From an uncultured Pseudomonadales bacterium (GTDB lineage Bacteria; Pseudomonadota; Gammaproteobacteria; Pseudomonadales; Azotimanducaceae), in assembly GCA_937775265.1 (NCBI GenBank), contig CALKBV010000007.1, positions 186,001-250,000 on the forward strand: a stretch of DNA of 64,000 nt, read 5' to 3'. The first letter of the stretch is position 1, and each line of letters opens with the position of its first letter. The translations under genes and the position numbers were made by a program. Shown in pieces: positions 37,119 through 49,300 of the stretch. A model generated the notes under the pieces. That model did not search any database. It saw only the letters and a program-made list of their open reading frames with translations, and had not been told where the DNA came from.

Positions 37119-37904
37119 ATGCCTGAAGCATCAACACCATTCCCTTCCGCGACTATTCTCATGCTTCGGGATGGTCCTACTGGCCTGGAGACCTTCATGG
37201 TTGTAAGGCATCACCAGATCGATTTCGCCTCCGGCGCATTGGTGTTCCCGGGCGGCAAGGTTGATGCAGGTGATTATGATGTCCGCAACTACTGTGATGG
37301 CATAGACAGCGCTGACGACACAGCAGTTGCCATGATGGCAGGCGCCATCAGGGAAGCTTTCGAAGAATGTGGCATTTTGTTAGCCCGTGAGAAAGGCTCT
37401 GACGCCTTGGTGTCAGGCGAGAGACTGAGTACCCTTGAACACTATCGTAACCCGTTAAACCGGAACGAAGTTTCACTGATAGAGTTTCTTGAAAAAGAAC
37501 AACTCATGCTCGCTTGCGACACCCTGCGACTCTTCGCTCACTGGATTACACCGGAGATGCTACCCAAACGCTTCGATACTCACTTCTACCTGGCAGAAGC
37601 CCCCTCAGACCACCTGGCGATTCATGACGGACACGAGTCTGTGGATTCAGTCTGGATTTCACCGGATAACGCCATCAAAGGCAACGCGGACGGCACCTAT
37701 ACGATTATCTTCCCGACTCGCGTTAACGTAGAAATGCTGGGAGAGAGCTCGAACGTTGCTGATGCCATGCGGGCAGCAACAGGCCGAAACATCGTCACCA
37801 TTCTGCCCTGGACTGAACACAGAGACGACGGAAGCTACATCTGCATCCCTGAAGATGCCGGTTATGTAACGACTGCAGAGAAGATGCAGCGGCCACCGGC
37901 TTAA
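37119..37904 (+). CDS. NUDIX hydrolase (NUDT7/NUDT19-like)
   Basis: 261 residues. The NUDIX box is split by an insertion, as in NUDT19-type enzymes: GALVFPGGKVDAGDYD, then about 20 residues, then AMMAGAIREAFEECGILLA with the catalytic REAFEE. HWITPEMLPKRFDTHFYLAEAP and HESVDSVWISPDNAI are also typical of that group, which hydrolyses coenzyme A or acyl-CoA. The substrate here is inferred only from similarity. The ATG at 37119 follows AAGGAA. It is convergent with nqrF. Confidence 0.85.
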   Translation: MPEASTPFPSATILMLRDGPTGLETFMVVRHHQIDFASGALVFPGGKVDAGDYDVRNYCDGIDSADDTAVAMMAGAIREAFEECGILLAREKGSDALVSGERLSTLEHYRNPLNRNEVSLIEFLEKEQLMLACDTLRLFAHWITPEMLPKRFDTHFYLAEAPSDHLAIHDGHESVDSVWISPDNAIKGNADGTYTIIFPTRVNVEMLGESSNVADAMRAATGRNIVTILPWTEHRDDGSYICIPEDAGYVTTAEKMQRPPA

Positions 37905-38016
37905 CTTGAGACCGGTTTATTTTCGCCTTTTGGTGCGACCCTCGCTTGCGCCGAACCGCTCTGCCACCAAAACCCTCTGTGACGGCAGACTAAGCATGAC
38001 TCACCTTGGTTGACAC

Positions 38017-38038
38017 AAAAAAGGCGCTTTAGGCGCCC
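38017..38038 (-). terminator. Rho-independent terminator of the nqr operon
   Basis: On the minus strand a GGCGC/GCGCC stem with a five-base loop is followed by six T residues. It lies just after the nqrF stop. Confidence 0.75.
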
Positions 38039-38043
38039 TTCTC

Positions 38044-39270
38044 CTAGCCCCCGAAGTCGTCGAGGAAGATGTTTTCTCGTTCAACGCCGAGGTCTTCGAG
38101 CATGCCAATCACGGCGGAGTTCATCATGGGTGGCCCGCACATGTAGTACTCGCAATCCTCGGGCGCAACGTGCTCCTTCAGGTATTCATCGAAAAGCACA
38201 TTGTGAATGAAGCCAGTGTAGCCTCCCCAGCCCTCGATTCCCTGATCAGACAATGCAACGTGCCATTCAAAATTAGGGTTTTCTGCCGCCAGCTTGTCGA
38301 ACTCATCTACGTAGAACAATTCGCGCTGATTACGGCCACCGTACCAGAAGGTGATTTTCCTGTCGGAGTGAATTCTCAGTAACTGGTCAAAAATATGGGC
38401 TCGCATTGGGGCCATACCGGCACCACCACCGATAAACACCATCTCTGCGTTTGTTTCCTTAGCAAAAAACTCTCCGTATGGCCCGAAGATAGTCACCTTG
38501 TCACCGGGCTTCTTGGTGAATAGATAGGACGACATTTTCCCCGGCGGAAATTCTGTACCGGGAGGTGGCGACGCAACACGGATATTGAATTTCATTACGC
38601 CTTTTTCGTCCGGGTAGTTCGCCATCGAGTATGCTCGAATCGTTGGTTCGGGGACCATTGACTTGTGTTCAAAAACACCGAACTTCTCCCAATCGCCGGT
38701 GTACTCTTCCTCGACGTCAATATCCCTATAGTCGATATCGTAGGGAGGAATTTCAAACTGGACATAACCACCAGCACGGAAATCTACTTCTTCGCCTTCA
38801 GGAAGCTTGAGCACCAGCTCTTTAATAAATGTCGCAACGTTCTCATTGGAGATGACATCACACTCCCAACGCTTAACGCCAAAGAACTCGGCAGGCACTT
38901 CAATTTTAAGATCCTGCTTAACCGCTGTCTGGCATGACAACCGCCAACCGTCTTTCGCTTCACCGCGGGTAAAATGTCCCTCCTCCGTAGACAGCATCGA
39001 CCCACCGCCTTCCGTCACAACGCAACGACACTGGGCACAGGTGCCACCACCACCGCACGCGGAAGAAAGGAAAATGCCGGCATCAGCAAGGGTATTCAGT
39101 AGCTTGCCACCGGCGCTACAGGTGATCGTCTTTTCAGGATCACCATTGATTTCGATAACCACTTCACCGGTACTCACCAATAATCTACGTGCATACAGAA
39201 TGAATAACACGAGCATCATGATGATTCCCGTAAACATGCTTACACCCAAAAAAACTTCAATAACGTTCAT
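38044..39270 (-). CDS. nqrF: Na+-translocating NADH:quinone reductase subunit F
   Basis: NqrF is the NADH entry point of Na+-NQR. The 408-residue protein has an N-terminal membrane helix ([20 protein letters not shown]) and a [2Fe-2S] ferredoxin domain with [12 protein letters not shown]. The FAD domain follows (RAYSMANYP), then the NADH-binding part ([29 protein letters not shown] and [10 protein letters not shown]). It is the last gene of the operon, about 110 bases after nqrE, a larger gap than between the other genes. The apbE and nqrM genes that often follow nqrF are absent here; a NUDIX gene comes next on the other strand. Confidence 0.96.
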   Translation of the reverse strand: MNVIEVFLGVSMFTGIIMMLVLFILYARRLLVSTGEVVIEINGDPEKTITCSAGGKLLNTLADAGIFLSSACGGGGTCAQCRCVVTEGGGSMLSTEEGHFTRGEAKDGWRLSCQTAVKQDLKIEVPAEFFGVKRWECDVISNENVATFIKELVLKLPEGEEVDFRAGGYVQFEIPPYDIDYRDIDVEEEYTGDWEKFGVFEHKSMVPEPTIRAYSMANYPDEKGVMKFNIRVASPPPGTEFPPGKMSSYLFTKKPGDKVTIFGPYGEFFAKETNAEMVFIGGGAGMAPMRAHIFDQLLRIHSDRKITFWYGGRNQRELFYVDEFDKLAAENPNFEWHVALSDQGIEGWGGYTGFIHNVLFDEYLKEHVAPEDCEYYMCGPPMMNSAVIGMLEDLGVERENIFLDDFGG

Positions 39271-39382
39271 ATCTGGACTCTAAAAACCTCTTCAATGCCG
39301 GGTTATCACCAACCCGCAGAACCTTGTCTAAAGTAAAATTTCTAAATTGGAATACTAACGTGCAATGTCTAACGCGCAATAT

Positions 39383-39994
39383 CTAAAGTGAAATGCCGCC
39401 GAATGACATAAAGCCCAGGGACATCAAGCCCACTGTGATAAAAGTGATCCCAAGACCTCGCAGGCCTTGCGGTACATCACTGTATTTCATCTTTTCCCGA
39501 ATGCCTGCCAGCACCACGATGGCAATGGCCCAGCCCAAACCTGAGCCAAAACCATACACAACACTTTCCGCAAAATTGTAGTCGCGGTTCACCATAAAAA
39601 TAGAGGCTCCGAGAATTGCGCAGTTGACGGTAATGAGTGGCAGAAAAACACCTAGCGCGTTGTAGAGCGCGGGGACATACTTATCAAGGAACATCTCTAA
39701 CGTCTGCACTATCGCTGCAATCACACCGATATAAGAAAGGAAACCCAGAAAACTAAGATCCACATCCGGCAGACCAGCCCATGCTAGCGCACCGTCAGCC
39801 AGCAGATACTGGTATAAAAGGTTGTTAACCGGAACCGTAATTGTCAGCACAACGACTACGGCGATTCCAAGCCCCATCGACGTTTCGATCTTCTTGGAGA
39901 TGGCAATAAACGTACACATGCCAAGAAAAAACACGAGCGCCATATTTTCAATGAAAACAGCACGAACAAAGAGACTTAAGTAGTATTCAATCAT
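39383..39994 (-). CDS. nqrE: Na+-translocating NADH:quinone reductase subunit E
   Basis: 203 residues with six membrane helices. [21 protein letters not shown] and [19 protein letters not shown] are the conserved half-channel segments of NqrE, which carry Cys residues that hold an intramembrane Fe cluster together with NqrD. The inverted-topology partner is NqrD, encoded just upstream. The start is ATG 39994. Confidence 0.95.
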   Translation of the reverse strand: MIEYYLSLFVRAVFIENMALVFFLGMCTFIAISKKIETSMGLGIAVVVVLTITVPVNNLLYQYLLADGALAWAGLPDVDLSFLGFLSYIGVIAAIVQTLEMFLDKYVPALYNALGVFLPLITVNCAILGASIFMVNRDYNFAESVVYGFGSGLGWAIAIVVLAGIREKMKYSDVPQGLRGLGITFITVGLMSLGFMSFGGISL

Positions 39995-40006
39995 AGTTAA
40001 GCCCCC

Positions 40007-40663
40007 CTATACCTTGGACAACGCGGTGTGACCGCCAATTTCGTACTCGGGTTCTTCAACCTGCTCTGTCTTCCAGGCGCGCAGCGCCCAGATCAGCAGG
40101 CCAATAATAAAGAATGCACTGGGAGGCAAGAGCATCAAACCCATCGGTGAATACCAGCCTCCGTTTGTGACCAACGGCAACACTTCGATGCCGAACAGAC
40201 TGCCTGACCCGAAAAATTCTCGAATAGTGGCAACAAGCATAAGTACCACACTGTAACCAAGGCCATTACCGATACCATCAAGAAAGCTCAGACCCGGAGG
40301 GTTTTGCATTGCAAACGCTTCCGCTCGACCCATGACAATACAGTTTGTAATGATAAGGCCAACAAAGACACTAAGCTGCTTACTGATGTCATAGGCGACG
40401 GCGCCCAACACCTGATCCACTACGATAACCAGTGAAGCGATTATCGTCATCTGGACAATAATCCGGATACTGCCTGGAATCTGGTTTCGAATCATAGAGA
40501 TAAACAGGTTCGAAAATGCGGTCACCAGAGTCAGCGCAATACACATCACCAGCGCTACGCTCATCTTGGTAGTGACCGCCAGCGCCGAACAGATCCCCAG
40601 TATCTGCAAGCCAATGGGATTATTGACGAAAAGCGGGTTAAGTAATATTTCTCTAGTACTCAT
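40007..40663 (-). CDS. nqrD: Na+-translocating NADH:quinone reductase subunit D
   Basis: 218 residues, six membrane helices. [20 protein letters not shown], a Cys-containing half-helix, and [20 protein letters not shown] with its Cys match NqrD, the mirror of NqrE in the Na+ path. The tail [19 protein letters not shown] end is short and soluble. It sits 12 bases before nqrE and 11 after nqrC. Confidence 0.95.
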   Translation of the reverse strand: MSTREILLNPLFVNNPIGLQILGICSALAVTTKMSVALVMCIALTLVTAFSNLFISMIRNQIPGSIRIIVQMTIIASLVIVVDQVLGAVAYDISKQLSVFVGLIITNCIVMGRAEAFAMQNPPGLSFLDGIGNGLGYSVVLMLVATIREFFGSGSLFGIEVLPLVTNGGWYSPMGLMLLPPSAFFIIGLLIWALRAWKTEQVEEPEYEIGGHTALSKV

Positions 40664-40674
40664 GATTTACCTCT

Positions 40675-41481
40675 TTACCCACGAAAGCCGTCAAGAATGG
40701 GACCAAAACCGTCATCACCCATCCAATAGCTCACCAGGTTTTCTACACCTCGACTGGTTAGTGTTGCACCTGACAATCCATCAACCTGATACTTGAACTT
40801 TTCCGACTCAACTCTCGCGGCACCCTTAATCACCTTCAGCGCCACGCCACCATCGTTATAGATCGTCTTGCCGGACCACTGAGCCTTCCATGCGGGATTG
40901 TCGACTTCACCACCCAGGCCTGCAGTTTCGCCATGCTCGTAAAAAGTGATGCCCGAAACAGTGTTCATATCCCCGTCCAGAGCAATGAACCCATACAGCG
41001 TAGACCAGAGACCATAGCCATGAACTGGCAGCACGATCGTTTTGATATCCCCGTCTATCCTAAGCAGGTAAAGAACGCTATACCTCGCGCGCCGCGAAAT
41101 AGACGCAATGTCTTCTCTTGTTTCAAGGGCCTTTGAGATAGCAGGATCTTTTGCAGCTTTTCGCTGGTCATAAGTCCGCGCTTCAATGCCAAGGTCGGAC
41201 GCTTCAAGGTCACTAAGGACTCTCTTTTCTTGCAGGTCCACGACACGAATTTCAAACTTTTCAAATTCAGCAGCAATATCGATGTTTTGCCCGGACTGTT
41301 TATCGTAGAGTCCAGCTGCCTCAAGAATATTTTTGTTTCGATCCAAGTCCTTGTTCGCCACCCTTTGTGGTTTCAGAAAGACCGCCGCGCTGGACACAAC
41401 CACCGAGCAGGCAAAACACACCAGCAACGATACAACGAGGATATTCTTCATTGAATCTTTATTATATTTAGGCTCCGACAC
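40675..41481 (-). CDS. nqrC: Na+-translocating NADH:quinone reductase subunit C
   Basis: About 268 residues. One N-terminal membrane helix ([22 protein letters not shown]) is followed by the periplasmic FMN domain. [15 protein letters not shown] contains the S-G-A-T motif whose Thr receives covalent FMN from ApbE. GTG 41481 is chosen because AGGAGG lies seven bases upstream; it overlaps the nqrB end, indicating translational coupling. Confidence 0.94.
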   Translation of the reverse strand: MSEPKYNKDSMKNILVVSLLVCFACSVVVSSAAVFLKPQRVANKDLDRNKNILEAAGLYDKQSGQNIDIAAEFEKFEIRVVDLQEKRVLSDLEASDLGIEARTYDQRKAAKDPAISKALETREDIASISRRARYSVLYLLRIDGDIKTIVLPVHGYGLWSTLYGFIALDGDMNTVSGITFYEHGETAGLGGEVDNPAWKAQWSGKTIYNDGGVALKVIKGAARVESEKFKYQVDGLSGATLTSRGVENLVSYWMGDDGFGPILDGFRG

Positions 41482-42676
41482 GCGCAAGCCTCCTCTTCAC
41501 ATTGGACCGCACAACTTGCCAGTCAATTAATGGAGCAAACAGATTCGCAAACAAAATGGCCAACATAATGCCTTCTGGAAACGCGGGGTTAATCACTCGG
41601 ATCAGCACACACATCACGCCGATCAGGGCTCCATACCACCACTTTCCGGTATTGGTCATCGCCGCGGATACAGGGTCCGTTGCCATGTAAACCATACCGA
41701 AGGCAAAGCCCCCAAGTACCAAATGCCAGTACCAGGGCATGGAAAACATCGGGTTGGTATCGGAACCAAGCGAATTAAACATCAGTGCCGTCGCAATCAT
41801 GCCAAGCATGACGCCCGCCATAATCCTCCATGACGCTATCTTGGTAATTAACAAAATGGCGCCGCCAACAAAGATAGCCAAAGTCGAAGTCTCTCCAACA
41901 CTACCTTGCATCTTGCCGAGGAACGCATCCATCCAGGTAAACCCAGTCGTGGTCACACCTTCCATACCCTGAAGGGCAGCGATCCCTAGGGGGGTAGCCC
42001 CACTGAACCCATCAACCGCTGTCCAGACCGCATCGCCCGAAATCTCCGCAGGATAAGCAAAGAAAAGGAACGCTCTACCTGTCAGTGCCGGATTAAGGAA
42101 ATTCTTACCGGTTCCGCCGAATATTTCCTTGCCGATAACGACACCAAAAGATATCCCAAGCGCCGCCTGCCAGAGCGGCAGCGATGCCGGCACAATCAGC
42201 GAGAACAATATGCTGGTGACGAAGAATCCCTCGTTAACCTCATGACCCCGGATCGTCGCGATCGCAACTTCCCAGAGACCACCAACGACAAAGACCACCA
42301 TATAAATAGGCACGTAGAACAAGGCGCCATAAACCACGCAGTCCCATATGCTGTCGACATCGTAGCCAGCCACAAGCTCCAGCAAAGCTCCGCGCCAGCC
42401 TTCAAGGCTTTCTACACCCATCGCATCCATGGCAAGGTTCGCCTGCAGACCTGTGTAATATATCCCGGCAAACATAGGGAAAAAGGCACACCACCAGACC
42501 GTGGTCATTACCCGTTTCATATCCACCGCGTCTCGGACATGCGACGACGTTTTGGTCACATGACCCGGCGAATAGAAAATGGTGTCTACCATTTCATAGA
42601 CACTATAAAACTTCTCAAATCGACCGCCTGTCTCAAAATGCGGCTCTATGTTGTCGAGTACATCACGCAACCACAT
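41468..42676 (-). CDS. nqrB: Na+-translocating NADH:quinone reductase subunit B
   Basis: 402 residues with about ten membrane helices. [15 protein letters not shown] carries the S-G-A-T covalent FMN site, and [22 protein letters not shown] is the riboflavin/quinone region. NqrB is the main membrane subunit that couples electron flow to Na+ export. It begins two bases after the nqrA stop. Length is normal. Confidence 0.96.
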   Translation of the reverse strand: MWLRDVLDNIEPHFETGGRFEKFYSVYEMVDTIFYSPGHVTKTSSHVRDAVDMKRVMTTVWWCAFFPMFAGIYYTGLQANLAMDAMGVESLEGWRGALLELVAGYDVDSIWDCVVYGALFYVPIYMVVFVVGGLWEVAIATIRGHEVNEGFFVTSILFSLIVPASLPLWQAALGISFGVVIGKEIFGGTGKNFLNPALTGRAFLFFAYPAEISGDAVWTAVDGFSGATPLGIAALQGMEGVTTTGFTWMDAFLGKMQGSVGETSTLAIFVGGAILLITKIASWRIMAGVMLGMIATALMFNSLGSDTNPMFSMPWYWHLVLGGFAFGMVYMATDPVSAAMTNTGKWWYGALIGVMCVLIRVINPAFPEGIMLAILFANLFAPLIDWQVVRSNVKRRLARVGA

Positions 42677-42678
42677 AC

Positions 42679-44025
42679 TTAGCTCTCTGTCTCAATTCGC
42701 GTCAACATCTGACGCAGATAAGGCCCGTATTCATACTTGCCAGGACAAGCGTAGGTGCAAAGGGCAATATCTTCTTCATCCAGTTCAAGAGCACCCAGCT
42801 CTACTGATGCATCAAAATCGCTCACCACCAGCGCCCTCAGCAACTGGGTAGGCAGGATATCGAGCGGCATGACTTGCTCGTACGTCCCAATCGGAATAAT
42901 AGACCGGCTACTGCCCTCTGTTGAAGTGGACATATTGAATTTACTGCTGCGAAAAGCCCCCAGGTAAAGGCGGGTCAGCGAAAACTTGTCCACACCTGGC
43001 ATCACGAATTCCAGTAGTTCACGTTCGGTGCCTTCGTGGATCACAGAGATCTGGTGATGAAAGCGCCCAAGGTAGGCAGTGGCACCGGAAGCCTTCCGGC
43101 CATCAAGCACCGAGCCGCTGATGACCCGATTGTTACCGTCACTTAACTCTCCGGCACCAAGTTCATCAGTGCTTGCACCAAGCCTTGTTCGTACTAATCT
43201 TGGGCGGGTGACTTCCGGCCCAGCCAGCGATATCACGCGATCAAAAAACTGTTTGCCTGACGTGAACAAATAACCGATGGCGATGACATCCTGGTAACCG
43301 ACGTACCATGCATTCCGGTTAGTGTGTACAGGATGCAGAAAATGTATGTGTGTCCCGGTATTACCTGCGGGATGAGGTCCGGAGAACTGTTCCGACTGCA
43401 CCTGGGGGTTGTCTGGTGCAGGCAGACTTGCACCGGCATTGGAGCAAAGGTAGACCTTGCCCTCGGTGAGCCTTGCCAGCGCATCTATCCCCGCAAGAAA
43501 GGCATCCGGGTGTTCATTTATAAAGAGAGCGGGGTCGGCGCAAAGTGGCCTTGTGTCTGATGCAGTGATGAACAGCGCGCCCGGTGCCGGCGAATCTGGT
43601 TGCGGTACCTTGCTATAGGGCCGGGTACGAATCGCTGTCCACTCGCCACTTTCGACGAGATTCTCAACAATTTTGCCCCGTTCAAGGGTGCGAAGTTGCC
43701 CTGCGGGATAGGCAACAAAGGTTTCCGTTTCAGCATCAGCATCAACTTCGACCACCAGCGACTCGAACACACGCTTGTCGCCGCGATTCACGGCAACAAC
43801 CTTGCCCGATGCGGGGGCCGTGAATTTCACGCCCGGCGTTTTCTTGTCGGTAAAGATCAGCTGACCGGCTTTCACCTGGTCGCCTTCCCTGACTTCCATC
43901 GTTGGCTTCATGCCGGGGTAGTCATATCCGACAAGTGCTACCTGCCGGATAGTAGGACCGTCTTCGATGGTCTGTTTCGGACTCCCACTGATGGGCAAAT
44001 CGAGCCCGCGTTTCGTCTTAATCAT
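42679..44025 (-). CDS. nqrA: Na+-translocating NADH:quinone reductase subunit A
   Basis: 448 residues, soluble and bound to the membrane complex. [18 protein letters not shown] is the conserved N-terminus, and [20 protein letters not shown] and [20 protein letters not shown] are family blocks. NqrA contributes to the quinone site. It is first in the operon; the 243 bases upstream to gap (44026-44268) must hold the operon promoter, but I could not name one. Confidence 0.95.
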   Translation of the reverse strand: MIKTKRGLDLPISGSPKQTIEDGPTIRQVALVGYDYPGMKPTMEVREGDQVKAGQLIFTDKKTPGVKFTAPASGKVVAVNRGDKRVFESLVVEVDADAETETFVAYPAGQLRTLERGKIVENLVESGEWTAIRTRPYSKVPQPDSPAPGALFITASDTRPLCADPALFINEHPDAFLAGIDALARLTEGKVYLCSNAGASLPAPDNPQVQSEQFSGPHPAGNTGTHIHFLHPVHTNRNAWYVGYQDVIAIGYLFTSGKQFFDRVISLAGPEVTRPRLVRTRLGASTDELGAGELSDGNNRVISGSVLDGRKASGATAYLGRFHHQISVIHEGTERELLEFVMPGVDKFSLTRLYLGAFRSSKFNMSTSTEGSSRSIIPIGTYEQVMPLDILPTQLLRALVVSDFDASVELGALELDEEDIALCTYACPGKYEYGPYLRQMLTRIETES

Positions 44026-44268
44026 GCCTTTCTGACAACGCCTTATCGTATCTTAAGTATTAATTTCCGGAATCAATCGAATGCTGACTATCAACAGTAT
44101 CCTGGTCACACCAGACTGCCGAAATGAACTAGATTTTGGTCAATTTTCGAACTTCAGGGACATCACTGACATTCCCCGGAAAATCTGGCGCGATTATAGT
44201 GAGCCGCCAGCTATTTTGCTATAGCAAGCGCAACTAACATCGCATTATTTCAACCACTTATCGATGTA

Positions 44269-45771
44269 TTACGCCGATTTTACTTTTTGCGGTTCTGCAC
44301 TGGTCGATTCTCCAGTGACCGGTTGCGGTGGCACGATTGGATACTTGATGCCCGCCATCTTCTGGCCAACCCTGACGACCTGGCAGGAATAGCCAAATTC
44401 ATTGTCGTACCAGACATAGAGGATCACCCGCTTGCCGTTCGCTATCGTCGCATGCGAATCTATGATCCCGGCGTGCCGGTTACCCGTAAAGTCCGATGAA
44501 ACCACCTCCCTTGAGACCGTGAAATCAATCTGCCGGTTCATAGCGCTGTTCAGGGCCACATCCCGAAGAAAGTCGTTCACTTCTTCGCGAGTGACTTCTC
44601 TGTGCAGAGCTAGGTTCAGGATAGCCATCGAGACATTAGGCACGGGTACGCGGATCGAGTTGCCGGTGAACTTACCCGCTAGCTCAGGCAATAATTTACC
44701 GATGGATTCAGTGGCATTCGTTTCTGTCAGCACCATATTCAAGGCGGCACTACGACCCCGCCGCTCCTTGGAGTGTGTGTTGTCGTGCAGGTTCTGGTCA
44801 TCGGTATAGGCATGCACGGTTTCCATGTGCCCGTGATCGATACCGAAGTGGTCGTTAATACTCTTCAATACCGGAACAATGGCGTTAGTCGTGCAGGATC
44901 CGGCCGCAATAACAGAATCTTCAGGCACGACGAGATCTGAGTTGGCGCCGGAGACAATATTTTTGATGTCGCCTTTACCCGAGGTCGTCAGCAACACCTT
45001 GGCAGTCCCCTTTGACTCCAGGTGCTGCTCGAGCCCTTTTCGGTCTCGCCAGACACCCGTTGAGTCAATGATCAGGGCATTCTGGATGTCGTAAGCTGTA
45101 TAGTCGATGTCTGACGGGTCAGTCGCGTAGATGAAGTGAATGGCATTGCCATTACAGATCAGGGCATGATTGTCAGCATCTACCCTGATAGTTCCTTTAA
45201 ATGGGCCGTGAACGGAATCCCGGCGCAGCAGGCTAGCACGCTTGTAGAGATCATCGACCGGATCCTTTGGCGGACGCAGCACAACCGCCCTTTGCCTCAG
45301 GTTTTGTCCCCCGGCCGCCTTTTCCACCAGGAGCCGCGTGACCAGCCGGCCAATTCGACCGAAACCGTAGATCACCACGTCACGAGGCGGGTGCGAGATC
45401 GTATCGTGGCGACCCAGAATTGCCGCACACTCGCGTTTGACATATGCCTGCACTGACAACCCACCGTTGTCATTCATGAAGTTGGAGGTCAATTTACCAA
45501 TATCGATGTGCGCCGGCCCCAGGTCCAGCTTACTCAGGTTCTCCAGCATCGGATGCGTCTCAAATTCGGACATCTCATTCTTTTCAATCTGCCGGACAAA
45601 TCGATGCGCCTTCATCAACTCGATGACGGACTGATTGTAAAGAGGAACCCCATGAATATAGATCACGACGTTTCGACGATAGAGAGTACCGATCATAGGG
45701 ATCATTGATTCGGCAAGCGCTTCGCGCTCCTTAAAATCAGCGAAAGCGCCTTCTAGCCCGGGTTTAGCCAC
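44269..45771 (-). CDS. gap: Glyceraldehyde-3-phosphate dehydrogenase, long form
   Basis: 500 residues, longer than the usual 330 because of an N-terminal helical domain of about 125 residues. The GAPDH part has the NAD-binding VIYGFGRIGRLVTRLLVE, the catalytic Cys in AAGSCTTNAIVPVLKS, the HAYTDDQNLHD His segment and YVWYDNEFGYSCQ near the end. This long type is found beside nqr and mfd in Pseudomonas and relatives, an order kept here. The start is GTG 45771. A short acidic and basic tail follows the catalytic domain. Confidence 0.92.
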   Translation of the reverse strand: MAKPGLEGAFADFKEREALAESMIPMIGTLYRRNVVIYIHGVPLYNQSVIELMKAHRFVRQIEKNEMSEFETHPMLENLSKLDLGPAHIDIGKLTSNFMNDNGGLSVQAYVKRECAAILGRHDTISHPPRDVVIYGFGRIGRLVTRLLVEKAAGGQNLRQRAVVLRPPKDPVDDLYKRASLLRRDSVHGPFKGTIRVDADNHALICNGNAIHFIYATDPSDIDYTAYDIQNALIIDSTGVWRDRKGLEQHLESKGTAKVLLTTSGKGDIKNIVSGANSDLVVPEDSVIAAGSCTTNAIVPVLKSINDHFGIDHGHMETVHAYTDDQNLHDNTHSKERRGRSAALNMVLTETNATESIGKLLPELAGKFTGNSIRVPVPNVSMAILNLALHREVTREEVNDFLRDVALNSAMNRQIDFTVSREVVSSDFTGNRHAGIIDSHATIANGKRVILYVWYDNEFGYSCQVVRVGQKMAGIKYPIVPPQPVTGESTSAEPQKVKSA

Positions 45772-45908
45772 GAGTGAATCCTCAGATTAATCAATTTTGT
45801 AGCAGGTGATCCGCTTAATGCAGCGGGTCACCTGCCAATCGCGGGAATTATCTATTTTGGGACGCCGTTATTCAATGCGAACCGTGTCAAAAAATGGACA
45901 TTCATTTT

Positions 45909-46292
45909 TTAGCTAGATGATGACTGCGAATAACGATCACTGAAAGCCCCCCAATCTCTCCGGAAATGCAGTTCCAGCAGGCTACGCTGCTGGTCCAGAG
46001 AGAATTCAAACTTCTGCAGAAAGTTCATTCCAAAAAGCCCGTCAAATGACGCTGTGCGATGTGATAATGAAATGGCACCCACAGTAATCGGGCTGACCAC
46101 CTGCTCACCCACGGTCAGCGATTGAATCCCGACCAGTAGCGCATCTACTTCACCATTCGCTGTCACAAATCTTCTGGTTCGGCTGCCAAGGACGTAACCC
46201 AGGTTCTCAAGAATCGCCGGCGCTACAATCGTGACCGATGCGTCCGTATCAATGAGCAGCCTGACCTCACGCTGATTACAATGAGCTTTTGA
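45909..46292 (-). pseudogene. Retropepsin-like aspartic protease fragment, altered active site
   Basis: The open frame reads VRLLIDTDASVTIVAPAILENLGY, then GEVDALLVGIQSLTVGEQVV and FDGLFGMNFLQKFEFSLDQQ. This is the pattern of single-domain clan AA aspartic proteases of bacteria. Two faults are visible. The catalytic triplet Asp-Thr-Gly reads Asp-Thr-Asp (codon at 46242-46244), and the N-terminal part expected before it is cut off by TAG at 46293-46295. Only non-standard or internal GTG (46166) starts remain. mfd begins about 100 bases away on the other strand. The gene looks degenerate. Confidence 0.68.
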
Positions 46293-46399
46293 CTAGACTG
46301 GAATTGCTTCATATTCGGCATGTTATACCCCTTGAGTTCTATCGCCCATCCGGTAATCTTCTCCTCCTTCAATTATCCGCGTCCAGATCATTACACTCT

Positions 46400-49300
46400 A
46401 TGATTACCCGTCCTGAACTGCCAACAACACCAGGAGACCGCCGAAGATGGTCTAACCTCCCGGGTGCGGCGGAAACTCATGCAATAGCCGAGGTCGCATC
46501 AAGCCACGAAGGCATGATACTGGTAATCGCAGCTGACACCCTGGGGGCAGAACGACTGCACGATGAGCTCCAGTTCTTCCTGGGATCCGATACCACCATC
46601 CTACACTTGCCTGACTGGGAAACCCTGATTTACGACGCTTTCTCGCCGCACCAGGACATTATTTCAGAACGTCTCGATGTGCTGAACCAACTCGCGGTCC
46701 TGGAAAGTGGCATCGTCGTGATACCCGCCACCACACTCAGCCAGAGAATGGCACCAGCGCAATTCATTCTGGGCTCTAGCCTGGTACTGGCGAAAGGGCA
46801 AAAATTCGATATCCCCCAAATGCGCAGGCGATTACAGGGCGCAGCCTATCGCTCGGTTGAAACAGTCTATGAACATGGCGAATACGCCGTTCGCGGCGCC
46901 ATCATGGATATCTTCCCAATGGGTTCTGACTTCCCATACCGGATTGACCTGTTCGATGACGAAATTGACACGCTGCGGACCTTTGAGCCCGAAACCCAGC
47001 GCTCAGTGGAGCAGGTCGACGAAATCTCGCTCCTGCCAGCGAGGGAATTTCCGCTTAACAGCGATGCAATCAATCAGTTCAAGGACCAGTGGTTTCTGAG
47101 GTTCCAGGGCGACCCGAGGTCCTGCCCGGTCTACCGTGATGTTTCCCAGGGCCTGTCTCCTGCCGGTATCGAATACTACCTGCCGCTATTTTTTGAAGGG
47201 CTGGAAAGCTTATTTGACTATCTACCCGACGACACTTTGGTTTTCTGTGACGACATAGAGCCCAAGCTTGAGGCTTACTGGCAGGAAACCGAAGATCGCT
47301 ATGAGAATCTTCGCTACGATATCCAGAAACCGATCCTGCCACCGCGCGACATCCTCATGCCTCTTGACGAGCTGTTCGCCGGACTGAAGCAATACCCTCG
47401 CGTAGATTTCCGCGCAACGCCCCAGGACAAGGGCCGTGTATTCGACTATGTTTCGACTAAAGCTCCTTCAAGATCTCACCATCAACGAGCGCAGCCAGAC
47501 ACCACTCGACGCGCTAAAACAATTCGTCGATGGATCCACCGCACGATTGCTGATCACCACCGAGTCGAATGGCAGACGCGAGGTCGTCGATGACCTTCTC
47601 GCGCAACAGGGTCTATCAACGAAAGTCGTCGAGGACTGGCAATCGTTCATTGAAGACGATTGCGAACTTGCCATTACCGTCGCACCCCTGGATCGACCAC
47701 TCGCCATTGGTAACATCGCAATGATCACGGAACGCCAGCTGTTTGGCGACAGGGTGTTGCAAAAACGCAGGCGCGACCGCGAAAAGGAAAACTTTGCAGA
47801 ACTGGCAATAAAAAGCCTGACGGAGCTCAGCATTGGCGCACCGGTAGTGCACATTGATAATGGCATCGGGCGATACCAGGGGCTTCAGACACTCACTATC
47901 GACGGGCAGGAGACAGAGTTTCTTACCCTGCTGTACCAGGAAGACGCGAAACTGTACGTACCCGTTTCGTCACTGCACCTGATATCCCGATACACGGGTG
48001 CCGGGGAAGGACTCGCGCCCCTTCACAGGCTTGGCGGGGAAACGTGGCAGAAGGCAAAACGGAAAGCTGCTGAACAGGTTCATGATGTCGCAGCGGAACT
48101 ACTGAACATCTATGCAAGAAGAGAGGCGCGAAAAGGGTTCAGCTACCCGGTACCAGACTTCAACTATGACCAGTTTGCGCGCGCGTTTCCTTTCGAGGAA
48201 ACACCTGACCAGGAATCTGCCATTGAAAACGTGATCTCTGACATGGTTTCCGAGAAATCCATGGACCGACTAATTTGCGGGGATGTCGGGTTTGGCAAGA
48301 CTGAAGTTGCTATGCGAGCAGCATTTATCGCCATACAATCCGGCAAGCAGGTCGCGATACTTGTGCCGACCACCCTACTCGCTCAGCAGCACACCGAAAC
48401 CTTCAAAGACCGTTTTGTAGAATGGCCAGTGAATATTGATTCCATCTCGCGCTTCAAAACAACAAAAGAGCAGAAAGCAGTTATCGCAAAAATGGGCACC
48501 GGCAACCTTGATATCATCATAGGTACCCACGGTCTGATCCAGGAAGGACTCGATTTTAAAAACCTGGGCCTGCTGATCATTGACGAAGAACACAGATTCG
48601 GCGTCCGCCAAAAAGAGAAACTTAAATCCCTGCGTGCGGAGGTGGATATCCTCACGCTGACCGCAACACCCATTCCGCGAACCCTGAATATGGCGATGTC
48701 AGGTATGAGGGATCTGTCCATCATCGCGACGCCACCGGCAAAACGACTATCGATCAAGACATTTGTCCGGCAAAGCAACGAAGGCATGATAAAGGAGGCG
48801 ATACAACGGGAATTGATGCGTGGCGGGCAGGTTTACTACCTGCATAACGAGGTCCGTACGATTGAAAACACCGCCACCAAACTACAGGAGCTGGTTCCAC
48901 AGGCGACTATCGCCATCGGCCATGGTCAAATGCGCGAGCGCGAGCTAGAACAGGTGATGTCCGACTTCTACCACAAGCGCGCCAATGTGCTTCTGTGCAC
49001 GACGATCATCGAAACCGGGATCGATATTCCGAACGCCAATACCATCATTATGGACCGGGCTGACAAATTTGGTCTGGCCCAGTTGCATCAGTTACGCGGC
49101 CGCGTTGGAAGATCCCACCACCAGGCCTATGCCTATCTGCTGACGCCCCACCCCAAAGCAATGACATCCGATGCCGTAAAAAGGCTTGACGCCATCGCGG
49201 ATGCAGAAGACCTTGGTGCCGGCTTTATCCTGGCAACCCACGACCTTGAAATCAGGGGTGCCGGTGAACTTCTCGGAGATGAGCAGACAGGTAACCTGCA

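Noticed and set aside
37921..37980. TTTTGGTG ... CACCAAAA inverted repeat after the NUDIX gene
   Set aside because: The loop is about 30 bases and no T run follows, so it is too weak to call a terminator.
47468..47866. 132-codon minus-strand frame over the mfd break
   Set aside because: Ser/Arg-rich shadow of mfd; considered because it covers the frameshift, but there is no start context or motif.
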